Origin: an uncultured Clostridium sp.
GTDB taxonomy: Bacteria > Bacillota > Clostridia > TANB77 > CAG-508
Direction: 5' to 3'
Assembly: GCA_947244325.1 (NCBI GenBank)
Contig: CAMXJY010000009.1
Location: 1-64,000, forward strand
DNA length: 64,000 bases
Below the pieces are notes generated by a model, which saw nothing but the letters and a program-made list of their open reading frames with translations, was not told the origin of the DNA and did no database searches. Of the stretch, positions 50,311 to 58,185 are shown in pieces. The stretch's first letter is position 1, and the number at the start of each line of letters is the position of its first letter. The position numbers and the translations under genes are program-made.

Positions 50311-50961
50311 ATGAAATTAGAAGATTTAAAAGCAAAATATGACAAATTACAAATAAAATATGGAGCAAAAGAATTGGATTCTATTTATAATGGCGGATGT
50401 ATAGAAAATCCAGATATATGTTTTGTATTTATGAATCCTACTGGTAGAAATATTGCATCTTCAAAAGAATGGAAAGGTCTAAAATCACCTTGGATAGGAA
50501 CTAAAAACATTTGGGATTTATTTCATAGTTTAAATTTAATGAATGAAGATATTTATAAAAAAATAAAAGAAATTAAACCAAATGATTGGACTGAAGAGTT
50601 TGCAGAAGAGGTATATGAAGATGTAAAATTACATAAATATTTTATTACTAATTTAGGAAAATGTACTCAAATAGATGCAAGAGTTCTTCCTGATAGTGTT
50701 TATAAAGAGTATTTAGATTTGTTAGAAAAAGAAATAGAAATAGTAAATCCAAAAGTAATTATTTTATTTGGAAATCAAGTAAGCTCTATAGTTCTTGATA
50801 AAAAAATATCAGTATCACAATGTAGAAAAGAAATATTCCAAAAGAAGATAAATAATAAAGAATACAAATTTTATTCTGTTTACTATCCTATAGGAAATGG
50901 AAGATTTAATATAGATAAGTCAATAGAAGATATAAAGTGGATTATAGATAATAATATATAA
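50311..50961 (+). CDS. Uracil-DNA glycosylase-family protein
   Basis: A 216-residue protein of the UDG superfamily: 'ICFVFMNPTGRN' near residue 32 is motif 1, 'TNLGKCTQ' a central conserved stretch and 'VYYPIGNGRF' the position of the C-terminal motif 2 loop. It lacks a full set of cysteines for the family 4 iron-sulfur cluster. Probable role is base excision of deaminated bases. Confidence 0.75.
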   Translation: MKLEDLKAKYDKLQIKYGAKELDSIYNGGCIENPDICFVFMNPTGRNIASSKEWKGLKSPWIGTKNIWDLFHSLNLMNEDIYKKIKEIKPNDWTEEFAEEVYEDVKLHKYFITNLGKCTQIDARVLPDSVYKEYLDLLEKEIEIVNPKVIILFGNQVSSIVLDKKISVSQCRKEIFQKKINNKEYKFYSVYYPIGNGRFNIDKSIEDIKWIIDNNI

Positions 50962-51000
50962 ATAGTATAAAAATAAAAAGAATTTAAAAGGAGAAAAAAG

Positions 51001-51552
51001 ATGGAAAATTATTTTATAATACATGGCTCATTTAGTAGTCCATATTCAAATTGGATAGGTTGGTTACATGATTTTTTAGAAACAGACGGAAAACAAGTAT
51101 ATGTACCAAATTTTCCAATAGGAGTTGGATATCAAAATTATGAAAATTGGAGCAAAATATTTAAAAATTATTTAGATATAGGTTTAATAAATGAAAATAC
51201 AACTATTATAGGACATAGTATAGCCCCAGCTTTTATATCAAAGTTCTTAACAGAGAATAAAGTAAAAGTTAAAAAATTAATATTTGTATGTGGATTTAAT
51301 AATTATTTTGGAATTAATGAAGAATATGATACAGTAAATGGAAGTATGTATTTTGATAATTTAGAAGATGTAAAAAAATATGCAAATGAAATAATTTGTT
51401 TTTATTCAGATAATGATCCATATGTAAAATATGAAGCTGAAAAAGATTTTGCAGATAAAGTTTCAACAGAACAAATTTTAATACCAAAAGCAGGACATAT
51501 AAATTTAGAGAGCGGATATGATACTTTTGAAGATATAGTAACATATATATAA
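51001..51552 (+). CDS. RBBP9/YdeN-family serine hydrolase
   Basis: A 183-residue small alpha/beta hydrolase: 'FIIHGSFSSPYSNWIGW' opening, nucleophile 'GHSIAPAF' near residue 71, acid 'SDNDPYV' and 'KAGHINLESGY' with the catalytic His. AAAGGAG precedes the ATG. It is followed by a terminator hairpin and ends the long co-directional run that begins near 33929. Confidence 0.88.
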   Translation: MENYFIIHGSFSSPYSNWIGWLHDFLETDGKQVYVPNFPIGVGYQNYENWSKIFKNYLDIGLINENTTIIGHSIAPAFISKFLTENKVKVKKLIFVCGFNNYFGINEEYDTVNGSMYFDNLEDVKKYANEIICFYSDNDPYVKYEAEKDFADKVSTEQILIPKAGHINLESGYDTFEDIVTYI

Positions 51553-51567
51553 TATTATGAAGTATGT

Positions 51568-51664
51568 AAACAGAGAGTTTTATGAACTTTCTGTTTATTT
51601 TGTTATTTTATAGGAAAGTGCTTCGCACTTTCTATAAAATAAAGGCTTTGCCAAAATTTGTAAA
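51568..51664 (+). repeat. Terminator followed by hairpin repeat, copy F
   Basis: AAACAGAGAGTT pairs with AACTTTCTGTTT (one mismatch) as terminator. Then TTTTATAGGAAAGTGCTTCGCACTTTCTATAAAA is a near-perfect REP-like hairpin with TTCG loop (51607-51640), then GGCTTTGCC and AAAATTTGTAAA. Confidence 0.8.
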
Positions 51665-51680
51665 TAAATTGAAAAATATA

Positions 51681-51728
51681 TTGACATTATTCCGAAAAAA
51701 GTATAAAATAAATATACCGAATACGGAA
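51681..51728 (+). promoter_or_regulatory. Promoter with CCGAA half sites
   Basis: TTGACA (51681-51686), 17 bases, TAAAAT (51704-51709). TTCCGAA (51690-51696) in the spacer and CCGAATACGG (51717-51726) downstream form an inverted set of CCGwA half sites, suggesting autoregulation by the HTH protein encoded next. Confidence 0.6.
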
Positions 51729-51755
51729 CAATACAAAAATAGAGGTGGTGAATAA

Positions 51756-52985
51756 ATGGGATTTTTAACAGCAAAACAATTTTCAGAAAAATGGGGAATA
51801 TCAGAAAGAAGAATAATAAAACTGTGTAAAGAAGATAGAATTGTAGGTGCTCTAAAAAATGGAATGGTATGGCTAATACCAGAAGAAACACTAAAACCTT
51901 CTGATAAAAGAAGAAAAATATCACAATATATTCAAACACAAAAAAATATAGCAGTTATTAATATAAATAATAAAATAGCCGAAGATTTACTACCTAGTTT
52001 AAAAAAAGAAGGCTATAACATAGTAGCAACTTATGAGAAAACAGAAAAATTAGAAGTTAATACAAAAGAAGCTAATATATTTGAAATAGATATAGAGAAT
52101 AAAAGTAGTTTGAAAAACTTTTTAAATAACAATGGAAAATATTTTAATGGATTAATTTATATTGAACTTGAAAACGAACCCAAAAACAAAGAATGGTTTA
52201 TAAAAGAATTTGCTAAAAAAATGGATTGTGAATCAAGTATTGTTTTGGTAAATAAATTTAAAGAGAATAGAAAAGATTTATCTAAAAAATTAGCAGTAGA
52301 ATTAAATAATGATATAGGTGTAAGAATAAATTCTTTAGATTTAAAGTTTCCTGAAAGTAAAAATGCAATAATAGATTATAAAGAAATATCAAATGATATT
52401 ATAAAATTATTAACAGGTTTTAAAAATACTACAGGAACTATAATACAATCAGATGTAGGATGTATAGAATTTTTAAAAAATGGAAGAACTAAAAATTTAT
52501 CAAAAGGAGAATTCTATAAAATTTTAAATTACTATTTTAATAAATTAAATAAAGAATCAAATATGTGGGCAGCATCTATGATGCTTGAAGATGAATGGAC
52601 AGAAGAACCACTAGAAATGAATTTTAGAATAGTAAATTTAGAGGCTGCTAATAGAGGAGCAAATATTGAAAGAATTTTTATTTTTAGTAAATCAAAAATA
52701 AAAGAATTCAAAGAAAATAAGACTTTAAAAATTTATATGCAAAATAGTAATATTAATACTTTATTTGTAGATTATGATGAAGTCTTAAAAAAGGAACCAG
52801 AATTACTTAAAGAAGTTGGAAATGGATGGGATGGATTTAATCAAGAAGCTATAGCGGTTGATATACCTGATGATGAAAAATCAAGAGGATATATAAGCTC
52901 AAATGAAGAAGAAGTAAAAAAAGCATATGAAATTTTTAAAAGATTAAAAAAATATTCAAAAGATTTAAGAGAAATTTTAAAATAA
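51756..52985 (+). CDS. HTH (excisionase/MerR-like) protein with SDR-like domain
   Basis: A 409-residue protein. Residues 1-45 form a winged helix of the HTH_17/MerR type ('LTAKQFSEKWGISERRIIKLCKE', 'GMVWLIPEE'). About 60-220 looks like a degenerate short-chain dehydrogenase Rossmann fold that has lost the glycine-rich loop and the Tyr-x3-Lys. The last 150 residues resemble no family I know. GAGGTGG precedes the ATG. It could sense a nucleotide cofactor and repress its own promoter; the function is unknown. Confidence 0.65.
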   Translation: MGFLTAKQFSEKWGISERRIIKLCKEDRIVGALKNGMVWLIPEETLKPSDKRRKISQYIQTQKNIAVININNKIAEDLLPSLKKEGYNIVATYEKTEKLEVNTKEANIFEIDIENKSSLKNFLNNNGKYFNGLIYIELENEPKNKEWFIKEFAKKMDCESSIVLVNKFKENRKDLSKKLAVELNNDIGVRINSLDLKFPESKNAIIDYKEISNDIIKLLTGFKNTTGTIIQSDVGCIEFLKNGRTKNLSKGEFYKILNYYFNKLNKESNMWAASMMLEDEWTEEPLEMNFRIVNLEAANRGANIERIFIFSKSKIKEFKENKTLKIYMQNSNINTLFVDYDEVLKKEPELLKEVGNGWDGFNQEAIAVDIPDDEKSRGYISSNEEEVKKAYEIFKRLKKYSKDLREILK

Positions 52986-53064
52986 ATTTACAAAAGCAAA
53001 GTAAATTTTAAGATTAAATATATTACAAATGATGATAAAACAAAAAATATTTAGGAGGATTAAA

Positions 53065-53613
53065 ATGGAATTAACAGTATCTTATGTACTTTCACAAATT
53101 TTTATTATAATTAATTATTTATTTTTAGCAATATCATATTATTCAAAAAATAGAAAAACAGTATTATGTCTAGGATTTATATCTTTAGTAGCAAATGGAC
53201 TTTCATATGTATTTTTAAATGCTTATTCAGGTCTTGCAATGTGTATATTAGCATTAATAAGAAATATTATTTTCTTACTTGATGAAAAGAAAAATGGTAA
53301 GAGTGATGTAATAACTAAAAAAGATGTTATTATATTGATTGTATTATATGCATTTGCAATAGCATCAGCATTTTTAACATATGAAGGATTTTTAAGTTTA
53401 TTATCAATTTTTGCAACTATGCTTTATACATTTTCAGTTTGGCAAAAGAAAACAATTATATATAAACTAATGGGAATACCAGTAGGAATATTATGGATAT
53501 TCTATAATATATACATAATGTCAATTTTTGGAATAATATTAGAGAGTATATTATTAATTTGTTCTACATCAGGATTTATTATTGAACTTAAGAAAAGTAA
53601 AGAAAGTAAATAA
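53065..53613 (+). CDS. YgjV-family membrane protein (paralog 2)
   Basis: A 182-residue protein with about six hydrophobic segments, paralogous to 44334-44855; the 'LNAYSGLAMCILALIRNIIF' segment matches the 'LNAFSAMITNTVGAVKCYVF' region of the other copy. TTAGGAGG sets the ATG at 53065 over an earlier in-frame ATG at 53029. Function unknown. Confidence 0.72.
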   Translation: MELTVSYVLSQIFIIINYLFLAISYYSKNRKTVLCLGFISLVANGLSYVFLNAYSGLAMCILALIRNIIFLLDEKKNGKSDVITKKDVIILIVLYAFAIASAFLTYEGFLSLLSIFATMLYTFSVWQKKTIIYKLMGIPVGILWIFYNIYIMSIFGIILESILLICSTSGFIIELKKSKESK

Positions 53614-53617
53614 AAAC

Positions 53618-53714
53618 CAGAATCAAGATTTTGTAGCAGTTTGTGTTGCGTACAAAATTTTGATTCTGCCATAATTATCTAGTACAGAAATTTATCCCAC
53701 TGGGATAAATTTCT
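53618..53714 (-). repeat. Modular hairpin repeat, inverted copy
   Basis: AGAATCAAGATTTTGTA pairs with TACAAAATTTTGATTCT (53619-53635 with 53651-53667) around GCAGTTTGTGTTGCG. GCCATAATTATCTAGTAC follows (reverse complement of the GTAC-ATAATTATGGC core). A perfect 29-base palindrome then follows (arms AGAAATTTATCCCA at 53686-53699 and TGGGATAAATTTCT at 53701-53714). Reversed order of the modules at 15792 and 33736. Confidence 0.75.
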
Positions 53715-53735
53715 TACTATATAAAAATATCTAAG

Positions 53736-53770
53736 ACCCCTTAACTGCTTAAGCAGTAAGGGTTTATTTT
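53736..53770 (+). terminator. Hairpin terminator
   Basis: CCCTTAACTGCTT pairs with AAGCAGTAAGGG (one bulged A), then TTTATTTTTG. Confidence 0.75.
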
Positions 53771-53838
53771 TGTGAAGTATTGAAAATAATTTGAAAATCT
53801 TATAAAATAACTTTAAATTATGTGAGAGGAATTTTTAT

Positions 53839-55236
53839 ATGGATATTTATGGAATAAAGAATATAACTGAAAGAGAATTAAATTTTGAGTATGATAAATA
53901 TTATAAAGAATTTGCATTAAAGTTAAAAAGTTTATTATCAGATGAAGAAAGAAATACTTTAAGAAAAGAAGAACAAGAAAGATTTAGTAGTTTAAATAAT
54001 ATAGAAATAGATTTAGAAGAATTAAAAAATAGTTTTATAGATTTGCTAACAGATGAAAACTCTGAAAAATATTTATGGATATTATATAGTAAATATCAAA
54101 ATAGTGAAAATTATATTGATAAATTAAGTGATATCTTAAAAAGAGAAAATGAAGTTATTAGAGGCGGAACAAATACGTATAAAATGAATGGCTGGATGGC
54201 ACACACTTTATATGTTTATCAAATTTTAAATTATAATATTGCTAAAAATATTGAAATAGTAAATTTCAATGGAAATGAGAATAATAAATTACAGTTGGAA
54301 GAACTACATAAATTATATAAAGAATTAAGTAAAGAATCTAAATTTTTATTAAGAATATTTTGTTTAATACATGATATAGGAGTTATAGAAGATGTAAAAT
54401 ATCATGATGTTTTAGGCTCAAAATATGTAGAGGAAGTTTTAAAAGAGATTGGATTAACACAAAATGAGTTAGAAAAAAATAATATAAATATAATGTTAAA
54501 TGATTTTATAAAAGTATTGCAAGGAATTATAAAATATCATACTTTAATAACATCTTTATCAGCAGAAAGTAATGATGAATATGTAGAATATGCGTATAGA
54601 AATTTAATAGAAAGCATTCCAAATATACAAAGTATAAAAAGTCAAATTCCTAAAATATTATTTATAATGGCATATGGAGATATAATAGCTGTTGATGAAA
54701 GTTTGATGGATACAGAAAAATATCAAAGAACTAAAGAAGGATATATGTTTTTTGAAGAAATAACTAATAATAAGCCACATACAAGAAATAAAGAAAAAGT
54801 TACCATTGATAGAATATGTGATACGGCAGGAAAAATTAGATATGAAACTTTAAAAAAAGAACTAGATATTATACTAGAAAAAAATAATATAGATAAAAAT
54901 GATTTTATAGAAGATATGTATAATATAAGACTTATGAGATATACAGGACCTTTAATGAAAATGGTAAATGATGTAAGTTTAACTATAAAGATATATAATG
55001 AATTGTTTAAATTAATTACAGCTTTAGATGGAAGAGATTCTTTGAAAGAATATACTATTTTATTTGTACCAGATAAACCTGAAAGCGAATTTGTAAAAGA
55101 GTTTAAAAATAATAATTTTTTTGAGTGTTTAGAAAAAATGAAAAAAGAGAAAAGAGCGTTTTCTGAATTTGGAAATACAAGAATAGAAAAAGATGAGGTT
55201 TCTGGTGAGAAAAAACTTCTAATAAGAGTAATATAA
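53839..55236 (+). CDS. HD-domain hydrolase-like protein
   Basis: A 465-residue soluble protein. 'WMAHTLYVY' near residue 119 and 'FCLIHDIGVIED' near residue 178 with a later 'KYHTLIT' give the H...HD...H pattern of HD metal-dependent phosphohydrolases. The flanking 100-residue regions are Lys/Glu-rich helices with no further match. Substrate may be a nucleotide; (p)ppGpp or cyclic nucleotide hydrolysis cannot be told from sequence. GAGAGGA precedes the ATG. Confidence 0.7.
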   Translation: MDIYGIKNITERELNFEYDKYYKEFALKLKSLLSDEERNTLRKEEQERFSSLNNIEIDLEELKNSFIDLLTDENSEKYLWILYSKYQNSENYIDKLSDILKRENEVIRGGTNTYKMNGWMAHTLYVYQILNYNIAKNIEIVNFNGNENNKLQLEELHKLYKELSKESKFLLRIFCLIHDIGVIEDVKYHDVLGSKYVEEVLKEIGLTQNELEKNNINIMLNDFIKVLQGIIKYHTLITSLSAESNDEYVEYAYRNLIESIPNIQSIKSQIPKILFIMAYGDIIAVDESLMDTEKYQRTKEGYMFFEEITNNKPHTRNKEKVTIDRICDTAGKIRYETLKKELDIILEKNNIDKNDFIEDMYNIRLMRYTGPLMKMVNDVSLTIKIYNELFKLITALDGRDSLKEYTILFVPDKPESEFVKEFKNNNFFECLEKMKKEKRAFSEFGNTRIEKDEVSGEKKLLIRVI

Positions 55237-55273
55237 AATAAGATACATTTTTAGCTATATAAATAGTGTTTTC

Positions 55274-55302
55274 TTGCAAAATTTACATAATTATTGTATA
55301 AT
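55274..55302 (+). promoter_or_regulatory. Promoter of TPM-LemA operon
   Basis: TTGCAA (55274-55279), 17 bases, TATAAT (55297-55302), leaving a leader of about 115 bases before the TPM gene. Confidence 0.65.
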
Positions 55303-55422
55303 TAAAATATTGGCTATTTTAGCAATAAATCTCGGTATTCAAAAAATGAAAGGAGATGAACGAAGTTTCTTAAAGGTAAGGCACAAAAAACAAGTAAACA
55401 TTAAAGAAATGGAGGAGAGAAA

Positions 55423-57318
55423 ATGAACTCGAAACGAAAGGTAACTCGGAAACTATATGGATTTTTAGCAATTGCTTTTTTAATTGTTTTTGCAGGAAAT
55501 GTATGTATAGCAGAAGCGGCAGAAAGCACTAATCCATATTCACAAGCGGTTGAGGAACAAATGCCAGAGTTTTATGTTAATGATTTTGCTGGAATTTTTA
55601 CAGAAGAGCAAAAAAATAGCATAATATCAAAGTCGGCTCAGCTTGAAGAAGAAACTGGTGGAATTCAGGTTGTAATTTCAACAGTGGATACTTGGGGGGA
55701 AGGAAGAGAAGGAGAAGATTATACGTATGCTATGTATAATCAATACAAGATAGGTGAAGAAAGTATGGGAATCCTTATAACTTTTTCTGTAAATGACAGG
55801 GAATTAGTACTGGAGACAGGAAGAAATATGCAAGTTTTCGTTACAGATGCTCAGCTTGATGATTTATCAGAAGGGGTAATGGGATATTTTTCAAATGACG
55901 AATTTGCAGAAGGCTTAATGGTATTGCAGGATGACATAATTGAAGAAGTTAAGTGGGCGGTACCTGAAGACTGGAAGTCACAAATTCCTTTGACAACTGT
56001 AAAAAATGAAACATCCAATGTTGATGCGACGTCTTCAAATAGCAGTATGCTTGTAGTAATATTAGTATTAATTGCAATATTAATTATAATGTTAATTATT
56101 ACTATTAAATTAAAGCATAAAATTGTTGAAACGGAGATTGAGAGAAAAAAAGAAATTCGAAAACTCAATCGTCTTGAAGAGGAGTATGAGAACTATAAAA
56201 AAGATGTAAAATTTTGCTTGGATAAGAAAAATAAGGAAGCAAAGGAGCAGGAAGATTCTCTTAATAAACAGCTTGTAGAAGCGTTTAAAAATGTAAGTAT
56301 ATTAGAAAATCAATATGCACTGCTTTGTGCATGGCGTGAAAGAGCAATAGCATTGAATCCTGAGCTTGATTCGGAAATCGAAATAATGATTGAGAATGAG
56401 TTTAAGGATAAGGCAGCTATTGTTGATAAGGAGATTCAAAGTTGTATTAATTTAGCGGCGAATCCATGTCATATTGAAGTCTTTCAAAATGCGGTTAACT
56501 CCTTTGAAGCATTGGATGATAATGCAAAAAGATACATACAGTCAGATATAAAAAGATTGTATGAGTATTTAGAAAAATCTATCAATATGAAGGCAGAGAT
56601 TGAAAAGCAAGAAGCAACGGAAGTAGCTGAAAAAGCATGTAATGAAATAAAGCAGATTATGGATAAATATTCTGTAGGAAATAACGAAAATTATGAAGAT
56701 TTGGTAACTACGTATCAAATATATGAAAGACTTACTAATCTTCAAAAAAGCGTTTTCCCTGATATGGATATGATTAGAAAACTTAGAAATTTAATTACAT
56801 CTGCTAAGAGAGATTGCGAAGATGTAGCTATTGCAAATACTGCCTGTGATAAGGTAAGAAAATCTATAAGTGGGATTTATAATGCTGATGAAGATGACCT
56901 CGACAAGCTGAAAAATGCATATAAAGTATATAATGCATTATCTGAAAATCAAAGAAAGTATTTTGATGAGGAAGTATTAAAAGAGCTTAGAAGGTTACTT
57001 AAGCAAGCTGAAGATGATTATGATAGAGAAGAAAAACGCAGAAGAGAAGAAAGAAGTTATAACAATACCTACAATAGTGGTTTTATGTATAGAAGTATGG
57101 GAAATACACATAACCATAGACCATCTTCAGGACCTTCTCATCATAATTCTGGTTATAGTTCTAACAAAACAAGCAATAGACCATCAACGACGATTAGATT
57201 ATCAAGTAGTACAAGAAGTAGCAGAAACACAAGTAGACCAAGCACATCAACATCACATAAAACTACTGTAGGACGTGGTGGAAAAGCAAGTGGTGCAACT
57301 ATAAAAAAGAAAGTCTAA
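55423..57318 (+). CDS. TPM-domain secreted/membrane protein
   Basis: A 631-residue protein: N-terminal signal (to about residue 31), extracytoplasmic TPM domain (about 52-190, 'YVNDFAGIFTEEQ', 'TGGIQVVISTVDTW'), one membrane helix at about 207-229, then a long cytoplasmic coiled-coil region and a Ser/Arg/Gly-rich tail ('SSSTRSSRNTSRP') as in YgcG proteins. GGAGGAGAG fixes the ATG. Codon use is less AT-biased than neighbours (many GCG, CTT, CAG) and codon 9 is an in-frame CGG followed by A (55447-55450), which would truncate the protein if +1 recoding occurred there. Probably acquired with the LemA gene. Confidence 0.85.
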   Translation: MNSKRKVTRKLYGFLAIAFLIVFAGNVCIAEAAESTNPYSQAVEEQMPEFYVNDFAGIFTEEQKNSIISKSAQLEEETGGIQVVISTVDTWGEGREGEDYTYAMYNQYKIGEESMGILITFSVNDRELVLETGRNMQVFVTDAQLDDLSEGVMGYFSNDEFAEGLMVLQDDIIEEVKWAVPEDWKSQIPLTTVKNETSNVDATSSNSSMLVVILVLIAILIIMLIITIKLKHKIVETEIERKKEIRKLNRLEEEYENYKKDVKFCLDKKNKEAKEQEDSLNKQLVEAFKNVSILENQYALLCAWRERAIALNPELDSEIEIMIENEFKDKAAIVDKEIQSCINLAANPCHIEVFQNAVNSFEALDDNAKRYIQSDIKRLYEYLEKSINMKAEIEKQEATEVAEKACNEIKQIMDKYSVGNNENYEDLVTTYQIYERLTNLQKSVFPDMDMIRKLRNLITSAKRDCEDVAIANTACDKVRKSISGIYNADEDDLDKLKNAYKVYNALSENQRKYFDEEVLKELRRLLKQAEDDYDREEKRRREERSYNNTYNSGFMYRSMGNTHNHRPSSGPSHHNSGYSSNKTSNRPSTTIRLSSSTRSSRNTSRPSTSTSHKTTVGRGGKASGATIKKKV

Positions 57319-57344
57319 AAGGTTTCATTAAGAGAGGTGCGAAC

Positions 57345-58001
57345 ATGAATGATGAATTTGATAATAGTAGCTATGATGAGCCAAACTATAATAATAAGCC
57401 TATTATCACATGGCGGTTTATTGCAGGCGTGATTGTGGCTATTGTTGCTATTGTACTTGTATGGAAAACATGTAGCTTCATAAATTCTTGTAAAGACACT
57501 TATAATGAATTGGTGACTCTTCAGGAAAATGTGAATCAGGCTAAAAGTGATGTCGAGGCTGCAATGCAGAGACGTGCTGAATTGATACCAGATATGGTAG
57601 AAACATTAAAAGCGTCTGATAAACATGATGAGAAGTTATATGCTGAATTATCCTCTGCAAGTGATAGCTTGCTCAACGTTATTGGAGATAATCCAGAAGA
57701 ATTAAGTGAGGCAAATCATGAATTAACTTTGGCAATTAACCGTATGATTGTTTTTGTAAGGCAGTATCCCGATATAGTTGATAAAGAAAAGTACTCTAAA
57801 TTTATGGTACAACTTGAAGGTTCTGTTAATAGGATATTAGTTGCAAGAAACAATTATAATGAAGTAGTTGTTAAATATAATGAAAAAGTGCGACAATATC
57901 CAGGAATTATTATTGCAAAAATATTTGGCTTTGATGTAGCAGAATATTTTGAAGCAGATTTTGATGCAAAAAAGGAACTGAATATTGTAAATTTTGATTA
58001 A
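57345..58001 (+). CDS. LemA family protein
   Basis: A 218-residue LemA protein: one N-terminal membrane helix (about 25-45) and a long helical domain with 'VNQAKSDVEAAMQRRAELIP' and 'MVETLKASDKHDEKLYAEL' as in LemA. LemA and TPM/YgcG genes often sit together; function is unknown. It contains one in-frame CGG (codon 24, 57414-57416) and shares the foreign base composition of the preceding gene. Confidence 0.9.
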   Translation: MNDEFDNSSYDEPNYNNKPIITWRFIAGVIVAIVAIVLVWKTCSFINSCKDTYNELVTLQENVNQAKSDVEAAMQRRAELIPDMVETLKASDKHDEKLYAELSSASDSLLNVIGDNPEELSEANHELTLAINRMIVFVRQYPDIVDKEKYSKFMVQLEGSVNRILVARNNYNEVVVKYNEKVRQYPGIIIAKIFGFDVAEYFEADFDAKKELNIVNFD

Positions 58002-58043
58002 GAGAAAAGTTTTTTGAGATTTGAGAGTTTATTTTTGAAGAAG

Positions 58044-58135
58044 ATACCTCGAGCTGACGAATGTCAGCTTGGGGTATTTTACATTTGTGTATGAAGCAAA
58101 GGCAGACAAATGTTAAAGCTGCCTTTGTTTTTTTA
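58044..58135 (+). terminator. Tandem terminators after the foreign operon
   Basis: A 15-base stem ATACCTCGAGCTGAC/GTCAGCTTGGGGTAT (58044-58058 with 58063-58077) plus TTTT, then CAAAGGCAG/CTGCCTTTG plus a run of T. Both have higher GC content than native terminators and mark the end of the transferred segment. Confidence 0.88.
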
Positions 58136-58185
58136 TCTTGCTAAATATTCATTTTTATGATATAAAGAAGATGAAGAGGAAAAGC

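Noticed and set aside
27253-51552. Integron cassette array
   Set aside because: Gene sizes and packing are suggestive, but no recurring recombination site lies between genes; the hairpin repeats occur only at a few operon ends and no integrase is seen.
55347-55426. Leader peptide of 26 codons upstream of the TPM gene
   Set aside because: Its ATG has no ribosome site; the stop overlap with the TPM start may be chance.
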